Shown here: positions 37,210 to 48,001 of the stretch, piece by piece
Layout: each line of letters begins with the position of its first letter
Numbering within the stretch: position 1 is the first letter of the stretch
NCBI GenBank assembly: GCA_020853575.1
Contig: JADYYP010000035.1
Location: 62,001-126,000 of the forward strand
Direction: 5' to 3'
DNA length: 64,000 bases
DNA from: Planctomycetota bacterium
Lineage (GTDB): Bacteria; Planctomycetota; UBA1135; GCA-002686595
Program-made: the position numbers and the translations under genes
Notes under the pieces: model-generated
Told to the model about the DNA's origin: nothing
Database searches by the model: none
The model's input: only the letters and a program-made list of their open reading frames with translations

Positions 37210-39870
37210 ATGTCCCCGCTCGTCCTCATCCTCCGCTCGCTGGCCCTGGCGGGCGGCGCGCTCCAAGCCCTGGGCGCGCCGCAGTGCACCTCGTTCGAAG
37301 CGGCGTTCGGACGCCTGCCCGGAGCCGAGCTCGCCGCCAATTTCACGCCGCTGCCGAGCTTCGCGGCCTTCGACGCCGGCCAAGGACCGCGAGTCTATGT
37401 GTGCGGGCGTCTCGACACCCTGGGGGGCGTCTCGGTGGGCGGGCTCGCGAGCTGGGACGGAGCGACGTGGTCCCCGGTGTTCCAAAGCGCTGCTCCAGGG
37501 TTCCAACCCAACCTGGCTTCGGGGTTGCCCACCGCGCTGGAAACGTGGGACGACGGCAGCGGCCCGGCGCTCTTCGTGGGCGGCTACTTCAACGGTGTGC
37601 AGGGGCTCCCCGTGGCGCGCATCGCACGCTGGGACGGCTCGAGCTGGAGCGCGCTCGGCGCGGGACTCACCAACAGCGTGCCCGCCGCGACGCCGCACGT
37701 CGAAACGCTGCTCGGCATCGGCGGCGAGCTGTACGTCGGGGGCTGGTTCGGCAACGCAGGCGGTGCCACGGCCAACCATGTCGCGCGCTGGAATGGCGCC
37801 GCGTGGTCGCCCTTGGCGAGCGGCGTCAACGGCACGGTCTACGCGCTCGCTCGGCACGACGATGGAACGGGCGGCGGTCCGCGCCTGTACGTCGGCGGGA
37901 GGTTCAGCGCGGCCTCGGGCACGCCGACGCAGAATCTCGCCGTTTGGGACGGCGCGTCGTGGAGCGCGCTGAACCTGGGCTTGCCCCAGAGCGAGGTCCG
38001 CGAGCTGGCCTCCTTCGACGATGGCAGCGGACCCGCGCTGTACGTCTATGCCAACGCATTCGTGTCGGGAGCCTTCGACGGCATCAAGCGCTGGCGGCAA
38101 GGAATCGTGAGCGACGTCACGCCGCCGAGCTTCGAGTGGATGGACGGCTGGGCCGTGGTCGACCTGGGCGCGGGACCGGCTTTGCACGCCTCCCTCGCAC
38201 GTCTGGGGCCGCCGACCAATCGCTACCGCTTCACGCTCGAGCGCCTGGACGGTTCGGCCTGGACCGAGCTCGTCGCCGCGAACGAACGCATCACCGCGCT
38301 CAAAGCGATCGACTTGGGCCAAGCTCCGTCGCTGTACGTCGGTGGCGGGTTCCAGGTCTTCGGTGACACACACGCGATCGGCCTCGCGCGCTTCGACGGC
38401 GCGGCCACCCACGCACTGCCGAGCGGCGCCGGAATCGGTGGAACGGTCGAGTCCATCGCGGTCCACGACGACGGCACCGGAGCCGCGGTGTACTGCGACT
38501 CCGCGGGTCCGCTTTCCGAGGCCGTGCTGCGCTGGGACGCGCCCGTGTGGCGGCCGGTGGGAGCTCCGTCCAACGGCGAGATCCACGCGCTCGTTTCCCA
38601 CGACGCGGGTCAAGGTCCGCGACTGTTCGCGGCTGGCAACTTCACAGCGTTCGGCACCACGCCGATCGGCGATGGCATCGCCGAGTTCGACGGCTCGGGC
38701 TGGCGCGAGCTCGCGCCTTCAGCTGCGAACTCCGCCCTGCACACCTGGGTGCTGCGCTCCTGGAACGGCCCGAGCGGACCGCTGCTCATCGCGGGCGGTG
38801 AGTTCCTCTCGCTCGGTGGCGCGCCGCTGTCGCGCATCGCGGCCTGGGACGGCGCGAATTGGAGCTCACTCGCCGGCGGCGCCAACGAGCAAGTGTTCGC
38901 CTTGGCGGAGTCCAACGGAGACTTGATCGCAGGCGGAGCCTTCACCTCGATCGGCGGCGTGGCCGCGACGCGCATCGCACGCTGGGATGGAGCCCAGTGG
39001 CACGCGCTCGGCGCCGGTTTCGACAATGCGGTCTGGTCGTTGGCGGTGTTCGACGACGGCTCCGGCGAGTCGCTCTACGCCGGAGGAGAATTCATGCAGT
39101 CCGGCGGCATTCCGGTGAAGCACGTCGCGCGCTGGGACGGCTCGCAGTGGAGCGCGGTCGGAGCCGGATTCGACTTCAGCGTCAGCGCGCTCGAGGTGTT
39201 CGACTTCGGAGCGGGTCCGCGGCTCGTCGCGGGTGGACCGTTCGGCGCAAGCGGCACGACACCGATGCACTTCGCGGCCACATGGGACGGCGCCAGTTGG
39301 AGTGAGCTCGACAGCACGCTCGACAACGAGGTGCGCAGCGTTCGACGCGTGCCGCTCGCGAGTGGCGAGGAAGCGCTGTGGCTCGGCGGCGCGTTTCGCC
39401 GCGCGGGAGGCGTGGCGTCGCAGCACGTCGCCGAGTTGCGGCGCTCATTCCCCTGTGCGCCGACGGTCTATTGCACGGCCCAGCAGAACAGCGCCGGCTG
39501 CGTGCCGGCGATCTCCGCGACCGGCACCCCGAGCGCCGCGCAAAGCACGTTTCGCGTGCGCGCCACCAACGTCCTCGCCAACAAGAACGGCTTCCTGTTC
39601 TGGGGGCTCGCGGCGAGCGCGACGCCGTTCCACGGCGGCTTCAAGTGCGTGCGCTCGCCGACGCGGCGCACACCGTTCCAGAATTCCGGTGGCAATCCTC
39701 CTCCCGAAGACTGCAGCGGGAGCTTCGCGCAGTTCTTCGGCAGCGCCTACCTCGCCGCCTGGGGACTGACTCCAGGTACGCGCCTGTACTGCCAATACTG
39801 GTCGCGCGATCCGCTCGCGCCGAGCACGACGAACCTGAGCGACGCGCTCAGCGTGCTGATCGCGCCGTGA
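37210..39870 (+). CDS. large secreted protein with propeller-like repeats and shared C-terminal module
   Basis: This 886-residue protein begins with a signal peptide (residues 1-22). About a dozen repeats of 45-55 residues follow, each of the form VGG.F...GG.....IARWDG..WS.LG.G. These resemble delta-60/kelch-like beta-propeller blades with WDG and WS turns. Residues 754-886 form the Cys-containing module (YCT..NSAGC..AI, KNG..FWG, GGFKCV, SGG, CSG, QYW.RDP, NLSDAL) also present in two other secreted proteins here. No catalytic residues are recognised; a surface-binding or structural role is inferred. The stop is 18 bp from the convergent M3 peptidase gene. Confidence 0.82.
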   Translation: MSPLVLILRSLALAGGALQALGAPQCTSFEAAFGRLPGAELAANFTPLPSFAAFDAGQGPRVYVCGRLDTLGGVSVGGLASWDGATWSPVFQSAAPGFQPNLASGLPTALETWDDGSGPALFVGGYFNGVQGLPVARIARWDGSSWSALGAGLTNSVPAATPHVETLLGIGGELYVGGWFGNAGGATANHVARWNGAAWSPLASGVNGTVYALARHDDGTGGGPRLYVGGRFSAASGTPTQNLAVWDGASWSALNLGLPQSEVRELASFDDGSGPALYVYANAFVSGAFDGIKRWRQGIVSDVTPPSFEWMDGWAVVDLGAGPALHASLARLGPPTNRYRFTLERLDGSAWTELVAANERITALKAIDLGQAPSLYVGGGFQVFGDTHAIGLARFDGAATHALPSGAGIGGTVESIAVHDDGTGAAVYCDSAGPLSEAVLRWDAPVWRPVGAPSNGEIHALVSHDAGQGPRLFAAGNFTAFGTTPIGDGIAEFDGSGWRELAPSAANSALHTWVLRSWNGPSGPLLIAGGEFLSLGGAPLSRIAAWDGANWSSLAGGANEQVFALAESNGDLIAGGAFTSIGGVAATRIARWDGAQWHALGAGFDNAVWSLAVFDDGSGESLYAGGEFMQSGGIPVKHVARWDGSQWSAVGAGFDFSVSALEVFDFGAGPRLVAGGPFGASGTTPMHFAATWDGASWSELDSTLDNEVRSVRRVPLASGEEALWLGGAFRRAGGVASQHVAELRRSFPCAPTVYCTAQQNSAGCVPAISATGTPSAAQSTFRVRATNVLANKNGFLFWGLAASATPFHGGFKCVRSPTRRTPFQNSGGNPPPEDCSGSFAQFFGSAYLAAWGLTPGTRLYCQYWSRDPLAPSTTNLSDALSVLIAP

Positions 39871-39888
39871 GCGCGCGGCGCACCTCGC

Positions 39889-41814
<1,926 letters not shown>

Positions 41815-41821
41815 GGCGCGA

Positions 41822-41827
41822 AACGTA
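41822..41827 (-). promoter_or_regulatory. -10-like TACGTT 7 bp before a start codon
   Basis: Minus-strand GCTACGTT ends 7 bp before the ATG at 41814 of the M3 peptidase gene, again without a Shine-Dalgarno. Confidence 0.45.
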
Positions 41828-41970
41828 GCACCCACGCCAGCGGCGCTCCACCACCAGCGCCGCGCACGACACGTGAGGACTCGCGCGCGACGGAGCGCTC
41901 GCGTGTGCCGCTCGCGCAGGTCGCGGAACCCCGCGCTGGCCATGGGATCCGCATTCGTGCCACAACCGCG

Positions 41971-41990
41971 GACGCGACGCGACGCGACGC
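41971..41990. repeat. (GACGC)4 short tandem repeat
   Basis: Four consecutive GACGC units lie in the divergent gap between the M3 peptidase and the gene at 42057. Such a pentanucleotide tract could vary in length. Confidence 0.6.
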
Positions 41991-42029
41991 GAACCGGCGA
42001 TCCCCACGGGCGAGAGGCCCGCGGCAGCG

Positions 42030-42035
42030 TACCCT
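42030..42035 (+). promoter_or_regulatory. -10-like TACCCT before the gene at 42057
   Basis: GTACCCT lies 21 bp before the ATG at 42057. Confidence 0.35.
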
Positions 42036-42056
42036 TGAGGCCAGCTCGCGCTCTCG

Positions 42057-43406
42057 ATGAAGAACGAAGCTCGCATCGCGCTCAGCTTGTCGATGCTCGC
42101 CGCGGCAGTGCTCGCGCTCGTCGTGTGGAGCGTGCGTCCACTCGCGAGCGCACCAGCCCGGGCTCCCGAGCCGCCGCAGCCGTCGGCGGCGCGCGAGCCA
42201 CTCGCGCCAGCGGAACACTGGGAGGCGGCCCCGGGAGCGACGACACCGTCGGCGCGCATCGAAGTCGCGGCGCCCGACCTCGACTGGACCCTGCTGGGGC
42301 GCGTCGTCGACCACGAGGGCCGGCCGGTGCGCGAGTTCGGCGTGCGCGCGCAACGGCGAGCGGAGCTCGGACAGGTGCTCGAAGAACGCCTGTGGGACGT
42401 CGCCGAACACTCGAACGGAGAGTTCGCGCTGGAGAACCTCGCTCCCGGTGCGTGGCTCGTCTCGCCCTTCGCGCCGCGCTGCGTCCTGCTGATGCCGCGG
42501 CGCTTCTTCGAGCCCGAGTCGCGTCGACTGGAGTATCGCTTGATGCCCTGGGGCCGGGTGAGCGGATCGGTATTCGCCCCCACCGGCGCGCCGCTTCCCT
42601 ACGCGCGCCTGTTCGTCGAGCAAGCGGTGGTCGCTCAGGCCGACGAGCTCGGTCGCTTCGAGTTCGCGCGGGCGCCGGGCCAAGTATCGCTGCGCGCGGA
42701 GTCTGCGGAATTCTGCTCCGGTCCCGAGCTGGCCCTCGAGATCACTCGGGAACGCGAGCTCGAGGGTCTGGCGCTGATGCTCGGTTGGCCGACGGAGCTG
42801 CGCGTGCGCCTGCGCGGCGCGAGCGGAGCGCCGTTGGAAGGCTGGACCGTGGCCCTCACCTCGCTCCAAGAGCGCGCGGCGCTCGGAAGTTCGGCGCGCA
42901 CGGACCGTTTCGGACTGGCGATCGCTCGCGTGACTCTGCGGGGAGCGCTGGAGTGTTCCATCCTCGATCCGCGCGGAACGCCGTTCGGCACGTGCACCGT
43001 CGATGCGGAGTGCGGTGAGCAGCTCTCTCTGGAGCTGTCCCACCCACCCGGACCTCCAGTCCGCGTTCGCGGGCACGTCGACCAGGCCGCGCTCTCTCCT
43101 TCGAGCGAGCTCGTCGGCCCGTTTGCGAAGGTGCGCTTCGAGCGCGGCTCGATTCCGCTGCATTCACGCGCGCAAGGCACGCGCGCCGAGGTCGTGGTGA
43201 GCGCTCGCTGCCTCGAACCCGGTCGGTGCGTTCATCGAGAGCTTCGCGCCGAGCTCGCCGAGGGCCGTTTCGAGATCGAGCTTCCCGGCGCCGGCAACTG
43301 GGAGTTCTCCATGCAGGACCAGGGCGCCTTCGGAGCCGTGCCCTTCGAGCGCGTCCAAGTGGACGTGCCCGCGGTCGAGGCCTTCGAGTTCGATTGGCGC
43401 GACTAG
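42057..43406 (+). CDS. membrane-anchored carboxypeptidase-regulatory-like (Ig-fold) protein
   Basis: This 449-residue protein has an N-terminal membrane anchor (residues 8-27), a Pro/Ala-rich linker, then beta-sandwich repeats of the carboxypeptidase regulatory-like type. LLGRVVDHEGRPVREFGVRAQ (near 80) and NGEFALENLAPGAWLVS (near 122) start the first; GSVFAPTGAPLPYARLF (near 164) starts the second. No enzymatic motif is seen. It may be an extracytoplasmic binding or structural protein. It is 143 bp before a secreted protein on the same strand. Confidence 0.72.
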   Translation: MKNEARIALSLSMLAAAVLALVVWSVRPLASAPARAPEPPQPSAAREPLAPAEHWEAAPGATTPSARIEVAAPDLDWTLLGRVVDHEGRPVREFGVRAQRRAELGQVLEERLWDVAEHSNGEFALENLAPGAWLVSPFAPRCVLLMPRRFFEPESRRLEYRLMPWGRVSGSVFAPTGAPLPYARLFVEQAVVAQADELGRFEFARAPGQVSLRAESAEFCSGPELALEITRERELEGLALMLGWPTELRVRLRGASGAPLEGWTVALTSLQERAALGSSARTDRFGLAIARVTLRGALECSILDPRGTPFGTCTVDAECGEQLSLELSHPPGPPVRVRGHVDQAALSPSSELVGPFAKVRFERGSIPLHSRAQGTRAEVVVSARCLEPGRCVHRELRAELAEGRFEIELPGAGNWEFSMQDQGAFGAVPFERVQVDVPAVEAFEFDWRD

Positions 43407-43512
43407 CGTCGACACGCGCGCCATGCGCACATGGCTCCCCCGCAGCCGCGCCAGAGGTCGATTCGAGTTCGGTCAAAGAGCGCAGCGCGCGTCCGCCAGC
43501 CCCGCGGATCGC

Positions 43513-43518
43513 TACATT
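43513..43518 (+). promoter_or_regulatory. -10-like TACATT before the secreted protein at 43550
   Basis: GCTACATT lies in the most A/T-rich stretch of this gap, 31 bp before the ATG. Unlike the leaderless genes, a GGAG Shine-Dalgarno is present between them. Confidence 0.4.
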
Positions 43519-43549
43519 GGAAGTTCCTTTTTCTCCACGGAGCAGCTCC

Positions 43550-45370
43550 ATGCAACCCAAGCACATCCTCGCGGCCGCGATCGCCCTGTCCGCGGTTTCG
43601 TCGGCCCAGCAACTGCAAGTGATCTTCTGCGAGATCCCCTCCAGCGCGAAGTCGGTCGTGCCCGGCGCGCTCGACAATCTCACCGGCCTGCCCGAAGCCA
43701 CCAATTTCCGCGCGCTCGAGGACCTGTTCGTCAGCCCCGACGGCACGCGCTGGATGATCAAGGCACGCACGCAGCAAGGCAGCGACGAGGAGAACATCAT
43801 GCTGCTCGGCTCCGGCACCACCGGCGCGATGTTCGCGCAGGAAGGCCAAGCGGTCCCCGGTGGTGTCGCGGGCGAGCTCGTCGACTTCTTCGGCTCCGGC
43901 GTCGGGCGCTTCAACTCGGCCAACCAGTTCGCGTACTCGCTGCGCGCGCGCGGCGGTTCGAGCGCGACGTTCCAGAAGGTCGTGGTGTGGGATGGAGTGA
44001 GCTCGAGCATCCCGACGCAGATGGGCGATCTCTACACGGGCCTCGTCGACGACGCGCCCGCGATCTCCGGCGACGAAACCGTGGGCAACTCGATCGGCTC
44101 GATCCACCTGCTCGACGATGGCCGCGTGGGAGCCCAGGACTCGACCATCGGGATGATCCACACCAGCAACCGCCCCGCGATCTTCTACGACCGCGCGGCG
44201 TTCCATCAGGCCGACGTGACGACGATCACCAACTTGGCCGGCAGCGGCACGCTGGTCTGCGACGGTGTCTCGGCGAACTCGTTCTACAGCTCGGTCGACG
44301 GGCTGCACTGGATCGCAACCATGGACATCGATCCCGGCACGTCCACGAACAACGCTCTGGTGTACGACGGTCGAGTGGTGGTCGAGAACAACCAGATCAT
44401 CCCCGGCACGTCGATCACTTGCGGCTCGATCTTCGCCTCCGAGATCACGGCCAATGGCACCTGGTTCGCTCGCGGTCGCGACAACAGCGGAACGGCGGCC
44501 AGCGCTCCGGACTGGGCCCTGCGCAACGGAGTCTTGCTGGCCAAGACCGGCGACGTGATCTCGGGCTCGGAGACCTATGGCGACACGTTCGGGGCACTGA
44601 CGGGCAACGCGCTCGGCGACTGGGCCATGGTGACCAACACCAGCGAGCCGCTCGCCAATCGCAACGAGGTGATCGTGGTCAACGGTCAGGTCGTCGCGCG
44701 CGAAGGCGACCCGGTCGACGTCGACGGCAACGGGTTGTTCGACGACAACGCCTTCCTCGGGCGCGCCACGTCGACCCTCAGTTGCTTCCAGGCCAACGAC
44801 TTGGCCCTGACCGACGGCAACAAGCTCTACTTCTTCGCGACGCTCAACGACGGAGCGGGCAACGACCTGGGATCGAACCCCGTGTTCGTCACGCCCGACG
44901 TGTTCATCGTCGTGGACCTCGGACCGAGCTGCGGCAGCGGCGTGGCGTACTGCACGGCGGGAACGACCACCAACGGTTGCGTGCCGTCGATCTCGGGCAA
45001 CGGCACGGCGAGCGGCTCCGCGGCGTCGGGCTTCACGATCGACATCCAGGGTGTCGAGGGCGGCAAGACCGGCCTGATTTTCTACGGCGTCAACGGCGCG
45101 CACGCCGCGCAGTGGGGCGGCGGGTCGAGCTTCCTGTGCGTCAAGTCGCCCACGATGCGCACGCCGGCGCAGAACACCGCTGGCACTCCCGGAGCCTGCG
45201 ACGGTGTGATCGCGCTCGATTGGAACGCGTTCATCTTCGCCCACCCCGGCGCGCTCGGCACGCCCTTCACCGGCGGTGAGACCGTCTGGGCCCAGGGCTG
45301 GTTCCGCGATCCGCCGGCCGCCAAGACCACCAACCTTTCCGACGGCTTGCGCTTCACGGTTTGCCCTTGA
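43550..45370 (+). CDS. secreted protein with shared C-terminal module
   Basis: This 606-residue protein has a signal peptide (residues 1-19). Its beta-rich body has recurring phrases of the VVVWDG, LVYDG and GVLLAKTGD type, as in planctomycete proteins built of repeated DG..V..EGD strands. Residues 467-606 are the Cys-containing module shared with the proteins at 37210 and 54608 (YCTAGTTTNGC, GGKTGLIFYG, FLCVKSP, CDGVIALDWNAF, GWFRDP, TNLSDGL). A GGAG precedes the ATG. No catalytic site is recognised. An 18-bp hairpin follows the stop. Confidence 0.8.
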   Translation: MQPKHILAAAIALSAVSSAQQLQVIFCEIPSSAKSVVPGALDNLTGLPEATNFRALEDLFVSPDGTRWMIKARTQQGSDEENIMLLGSGTTGAMFAQEGQAVPGGVAGELVDFFGSGVGRFNSANQFAYSLRARGGSSATFQKVVVWDGVSSSIPTQMGDLYTGLVDDAPAISGDETVGNSIGSIHLLDDGRVGAQDSTIGMIHTSNRPAIFYDRAAFHQADVTTITNLAGSGTLVCDGVSANSFYSSVDGLHWIATMDIDPGTSTNNALVYDGRVVVENNQIIPGTSITCGSIFASEITANGTWFARGRDNSGTAASAPDWALRNGVLLAKTGDVISGSETYGDTFGALTGNALGDWAMVTNTSEPLANRNEVIVVNGQVVAREGDPVDVDGNGLFDDNAFLGRATSTLSCFQANDLALTDGNKLYFFATLNDGAGNDLGSNPVFVTPDVFIVVDLGPSCGSGVAYCTAGTTTNGCVPSISGNGTASGSAASGFTIDIQGVEGGKTGLIFYGVNGAHAAQWGGGSSFLCVKSPTMRTPAQNTAGTPGACDGVIALDWNAFIFAHPGALGTPFTGGETVWAQGWFRDPPAAKTTNLSDGLRFTVCP

Positions 45371-45391
45371 GCGAACCTGGACGCGATCTGC

Positions 45392-45430
45392 GCGGGGTAG
45401 CGCTCGACTCCGAGTCGGGCGCTGCCCCGC
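45392..45430 (+). terminator. 18-bp hairpin with CCG triloop
   Basis: Bases 45392-45409 pair with 45413-45430 over 18 bp with two G-T pairs and a three-base loop. It starts 21 bp after the stop codon of the secreted protein. It is the strongest hairpin seen in the window and is not followed by a T-tract. Confidence 0.65.
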
Positions 45431-45540
45431 CGCTCGTTCCCCAGCCCGGCGACGCGCACCCCGGAGGTCAGTTGCCCGCGTCGTGCGCCCGCTCGACGCG
45501 GAGCCCAACGCCGCAGTCGCGCTCGAGACGAGCGCTGGGC

Positions 45541-45546
45541 TAGGCT
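45541..45546 (+). promoter_or_regulatory. -10-like TAGGCT before the small membrane protein
   Basis: GCTAGGCT ends 11 bp before the GTG at 45558, which favours that start over the GTG at 45588. Confidence 0.35.
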
Positions 45547-45557
45547 GTTCTGGCGCC

Positions 45558-45968
45558 GTGCGAACCGCACGGCGGGAGGGCCGGAACGTGACCGTCGCAT
45601 CGGCAAGCAAGAGTCGGCTGTGGGGCGCGCGCATTCCACGCGCGACGCTCTCGTGCGTGGGGCTCCCCTATGCCGCAGCGCTGCTCGGTTGCCTACTGGT
45701 GCGCCCCGAAGTCGGCTCGCTCGTCGCCCCACGGCTCGGTCCATGGGGTGGCGAGGCCTATGGGCACTCCGACTGCACGATGGCGGCGGCGCTGCCAGCG
45801 ACATCCGCGGCCGTCGTCGGCCTGCTGGCCGTGGCGAGCGCGACGAGTTGGTTCCTTCGGGCCGCTGCGTCGAAGGTCGCGCGGGCTTGGAGCCGCGCGC
45901 TGCTCGCGCTCGCAGCGACGGGTTGGTTCGCGCTCGCGTGGCTGTCGGCGGTGAACTCGACGAGTTGA
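45558..45968 (+). CDS. small multi-pass membrane protein, unknown
   Basis: This 136-residue frame (126 residues if started at the GTG at 45588, which has a GGGAGG upstream) contains three hydrophobic stretches around PYAAALLGCLLV, AAVVGLLAVASATSWFL and ALLALAATGWFALAWLSAV. No family is recognised. It lies between the hairpin after the secreted protein and the promoter of the deoxyhypusine-synthase-like gene. Coding status rests on the hydrophobic pattern and the upstream -10-like box. Confidence 0.5.
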   Translation: MRTARREGRNVTVASASKSRLWGARIPRATLSCVGLPYAAALLGCLLVRPEVGSLVAPRLGPWGGEAYGHSDCTMAAALPATSAAVVGLLAVASATSWFLRAAASKVARAWSRALLALAATGWFALAWLSAVNSTS

Positions 45969-46012
45969 CGCAGCGCGGTCTCGCGCTCGCTGACGGCCGA
46001 GCGGCGCTGCGT

Positions 46013-46018
46013 TAGAGT
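46013..46018 (+). promoter_or_regulatory. promoter CTGACG-N17-TAGAGT
   Basis: TAGAGT ends 10 bp before the ATG at 46029, and CTGACG at 45990-45995 is spaced 17 bp upstream of it. This is the one TAnnnT site in the window with a recognisable -35. Confidence 0.5.
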
Positions 46019-46028
46019 CTTGCGCCCC

Positions 46029-47078
46029 ATGCCGACCCAAGCGCTGCCGACTCTCGAGTTCGTCGCCCGCAACTACCGCAACTTCAACGCTCGCGCGTCG
46101 CGCGACGCGCTGTACGCGTACTGGGACCACGTGCGCGGCGGCGGGAAGATGTTCTGGGCCGTCGCCGGCGCGATGTCGTCGGCACAGCTCGGCATCAGCC
46201 TCGCGCCCGCGATCCGCAAGGGCCTGATCCACGGCTTGTCGGTCACCGGCGCGAACCTGGAGGAGAGCCTGTTCCGGCTCGTCGCGCACTCGGGCTACAA
46301 GGACTTCCCCGACTACCGCTACTTCACCAAGCGCGACGACACGAAGATCCTCGAGGACCGCATGCGGCGTGTCACCGACACCAGCATCCCCGAGGACGAG
46401 GCTTTCCGCGCGGTCGAGAAGTTCCTGGTGCCGATGTGGCTCGAGGCGACCAAGAAGGGTGAGCGCCGCTTCTGGCACGAGTACTTCTACGAGCTCGTGC
46501 TGCGCTTGCCCAAGAAGCTCTTCGAGGGCGATCCCGACGAGTGCTGGCTGCTCGCGGCGGCCGAGGCGAAGCTCCCGATCGTCGTGCCGGGCCACGAGGA
46601 CTCGACCTTCGGCAACATCTTCGCTTCGCACGTCAAGAGCGGCGAATGCGACGCGCGCATCGTCAAGTCGGGCATCGAGTACATGGCCGCGCTGTACGAC
46701 CAGTACGCCGTGCTCTCGAAGGGCAAGGGTGTCGGCTTCTTCCAGATCGGCGGCGGCATCGCCGGCGACTTCCCGATCTGCGTCGTGCCGTCGATCAAGT
46801 ACGACCTGCAGCAGCCCGTGAAGCCTTGGGCCTACTTCTGCCAGATCTCGGACTCGACCACGTCCTACGGCTCGTACTCGGGCGCGACTCCCAACGAGAA
46901 GATCACCTGGGACAAGCTCACCGAGGACACGCCGATGTTCGTGATCGAGTCGGACGCGACGATCGTCGCGCCGCTGATGCTGCAGGCGTTGCTCGAGGCG
47001 CAGGCTGATCCCAAGGGCGCCGACGCGATCATCAAGCGCTCGCGCAAGCTCACGGGCCAAGCTCGCGCGCATCGCTGA
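46029..47078 (+). CDS. deoxyhypusine-synthase-like protein
   Basis: This 349-residue protein belongs to the deoxyhypusine synthase fold. NAD-site segments AGAMSSAQLGIS (46-57) and VTGANLEE (72-79), EYMAALYDQYA, and a long GKGVGFFQIGGGIAGDFPI stretch are visible. The SGATPNEKITWDKL segment keeps the lysine (K296) that corresponds to the catalytic lysine of the eukaryotic SWGKI motif. Bacteria lack eIF5A, and bacterial homologues can make homospermidine or other polyamines from spermidine or putrescine, so polyamine synthesis is inferred. An upstream TTG at 46020 is less likely as start. Confidence 0.88.
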   Translation: MPTQALPTLEFVARNYRNFNARASRDALYAYWDHVRGGGKMFWAVAGAMSSAQLGISLAPAIRKGLIHGLSVTGANLEESLFRLVAHSGYKDFPDYRYFTKRDDTKILEDRMRRVTDTSIPEDEAFRAVEKFLVPMWLEATKKGERRFWHEYFYELVLRLPKKLFEGDPDECWLLAAAEAKLPIVVPGHEDSTFGNIFASHVKSGECDARIVKSGIEYMAALYDQYAVLSKGKGVGFFQIGGGIAGDFPICVVPSIKYDLQQPVKPWAYFCQISDSTTSYGSYSGATPNEKITWDKLTEDTPMFVIESDATIVAPLMLQALLEAQADPKGADAIIKRSRKLTGQARAHR

Positions 47079-47093
47079 GGGCTGGTAGCACCT

Positions 47094-47141
47094 CGAAGGC
47101 ATGCGCCTTCGGAGTCACGCTCGGGCAGGAGTGCGAGCGTG
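47094..47141. terminator. two tandem hairpins between convergent genes
   Basis: CGAAGGC (47094-47100) pairs with GCCTTCG (47105-47111) around ATGC. Next to it CACGCTCG (47116-47123) pairs with CGAGCGTG (47134-47141). Both lie in the 73-bp gap between convergent stops and could serve both genes. No T-tract is present. Confidence 0.6.
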
Positions 47142-47151
47142 GCGCGGCGCG

Positions 47152-47955
47152 CTAGTGCGGCGCCAAACCCTCGGCCCAGGCGAGCGGCAGCCAGAACGAG
47201 GCGTCGGGGCGTTCGGCCCAACGCTCGAATTGCGCCAGGCCCGCGTCGATGCGCTGCGGCTCGAGGTGCGCTTCGATCTGCGCCCGCGCGCCGAGCAAGA
47301 TCTCGCGGCAATTGTCGATCACGACGCGCCAATCCTCGGATCCGGCGCAACTGCCGAAGAACACCCAGGTGCAGCGCGCGGGCCGCGCGCCGCACGCGTG
47401 CAAGAGCCGCGGCAGGCGCCGACCGATCAGCGGATCGTTGCCGTGAGCTCGATAGGTCTCGACGTAGGCCGCCCACAAGGCCTCGAGCTCCGCCGCCGGC
47501 GGGTCGAGCCGCAGCAGGTCGTGATCGTCGTCGCACAGCACCACGCGTCCTCCGGGCCTGACCGCGCGCACCATCTGCGCGACGACCCGCGCCGGATCGT
47601 CGACGTGCTCGAGCACGAAACGCGCCCAGGCAATGTCGAACGTGCCCCACTCGTGAGCGCGCAGCGGGAGCTCGTACGCGTCGCCGCGGCGCACCTCGAC
47701 GCGCGGATGCGCGTGGGCTCGGCTGGCGAGCACTTGACGCTCGTCGCGCTCGATGCCCAGCACGCTCACCCCCGCGCGCGCCGCGGCCATCTCGCGCGAG
47801 AAACGCGCCAGCCCGCAGCCGACGTCGAGCACGCGCTCGCCTCCGCGCAGCGCGAGTTCCGCGAGGCACCGTCGATTCAGGATGTCGTTCATCAGGCCCA
47901 GGCGCCGCTGCTCTCGCGGATCGGAGCCGTGCAGGTAGTGCGAGCGCTTTTCCAT
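47152..47955 (-). CDS. class I SAM-dependent methyltransferase
   Basis: This 267-residue methyltransferase has motif I VLDVGCGLARFSREMA (about 42-57), the acidic motif II GIERDE, motif III RRGDAYELPL and FDIAWARFVLEHVDDP (about 115), the UbiE/Methyltransf_11 layout. The C-terminal half (FGSCAGSEDWRVVIDNCREILL) is not family-specific. The substrate is unknown. It begins 46 bp after the inositol-phosphate synthase stop on the same strand, so it may be the last gene of that operon. Confidence 0.85.
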   Translation of the reverse strand: MEKRSHYLHGSDPREQRRLGLMNDILNRRCLAELALRGGERVLDVGCGLARFSREMAAARAGVSVLGIERDERQVLASRAHAHPRVEVRRGDAYELPLRAHEWGTFDIAWARFVLEHVDDPARVVAQMVRAVRPGGRVVLCDDDHDLLRLDPPAAELEALWAAYVETYRAHGNDPLIGRRLPRLLHACGARPARCTWVFFGSCAGSEDWRVVIDNCREILLGARAQIEAHLEPQRIDAGLAQFERWAERPDASFWLPLAWAEGLAPH

Positions 47956-48001
47956 CGACGTGGCGTGGGGCGCAGCCGTGCGCTGGTTGCGCTCGCGCGG
48001 C

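Noticed and set aside
41971..41990. (GACGC)4 as a contingency locus controlling a start codon
   Set aside because: It lies in a divergent non-coding gap and not in a reading frame or between promoter elements that I can identify; reported only as a repeat.
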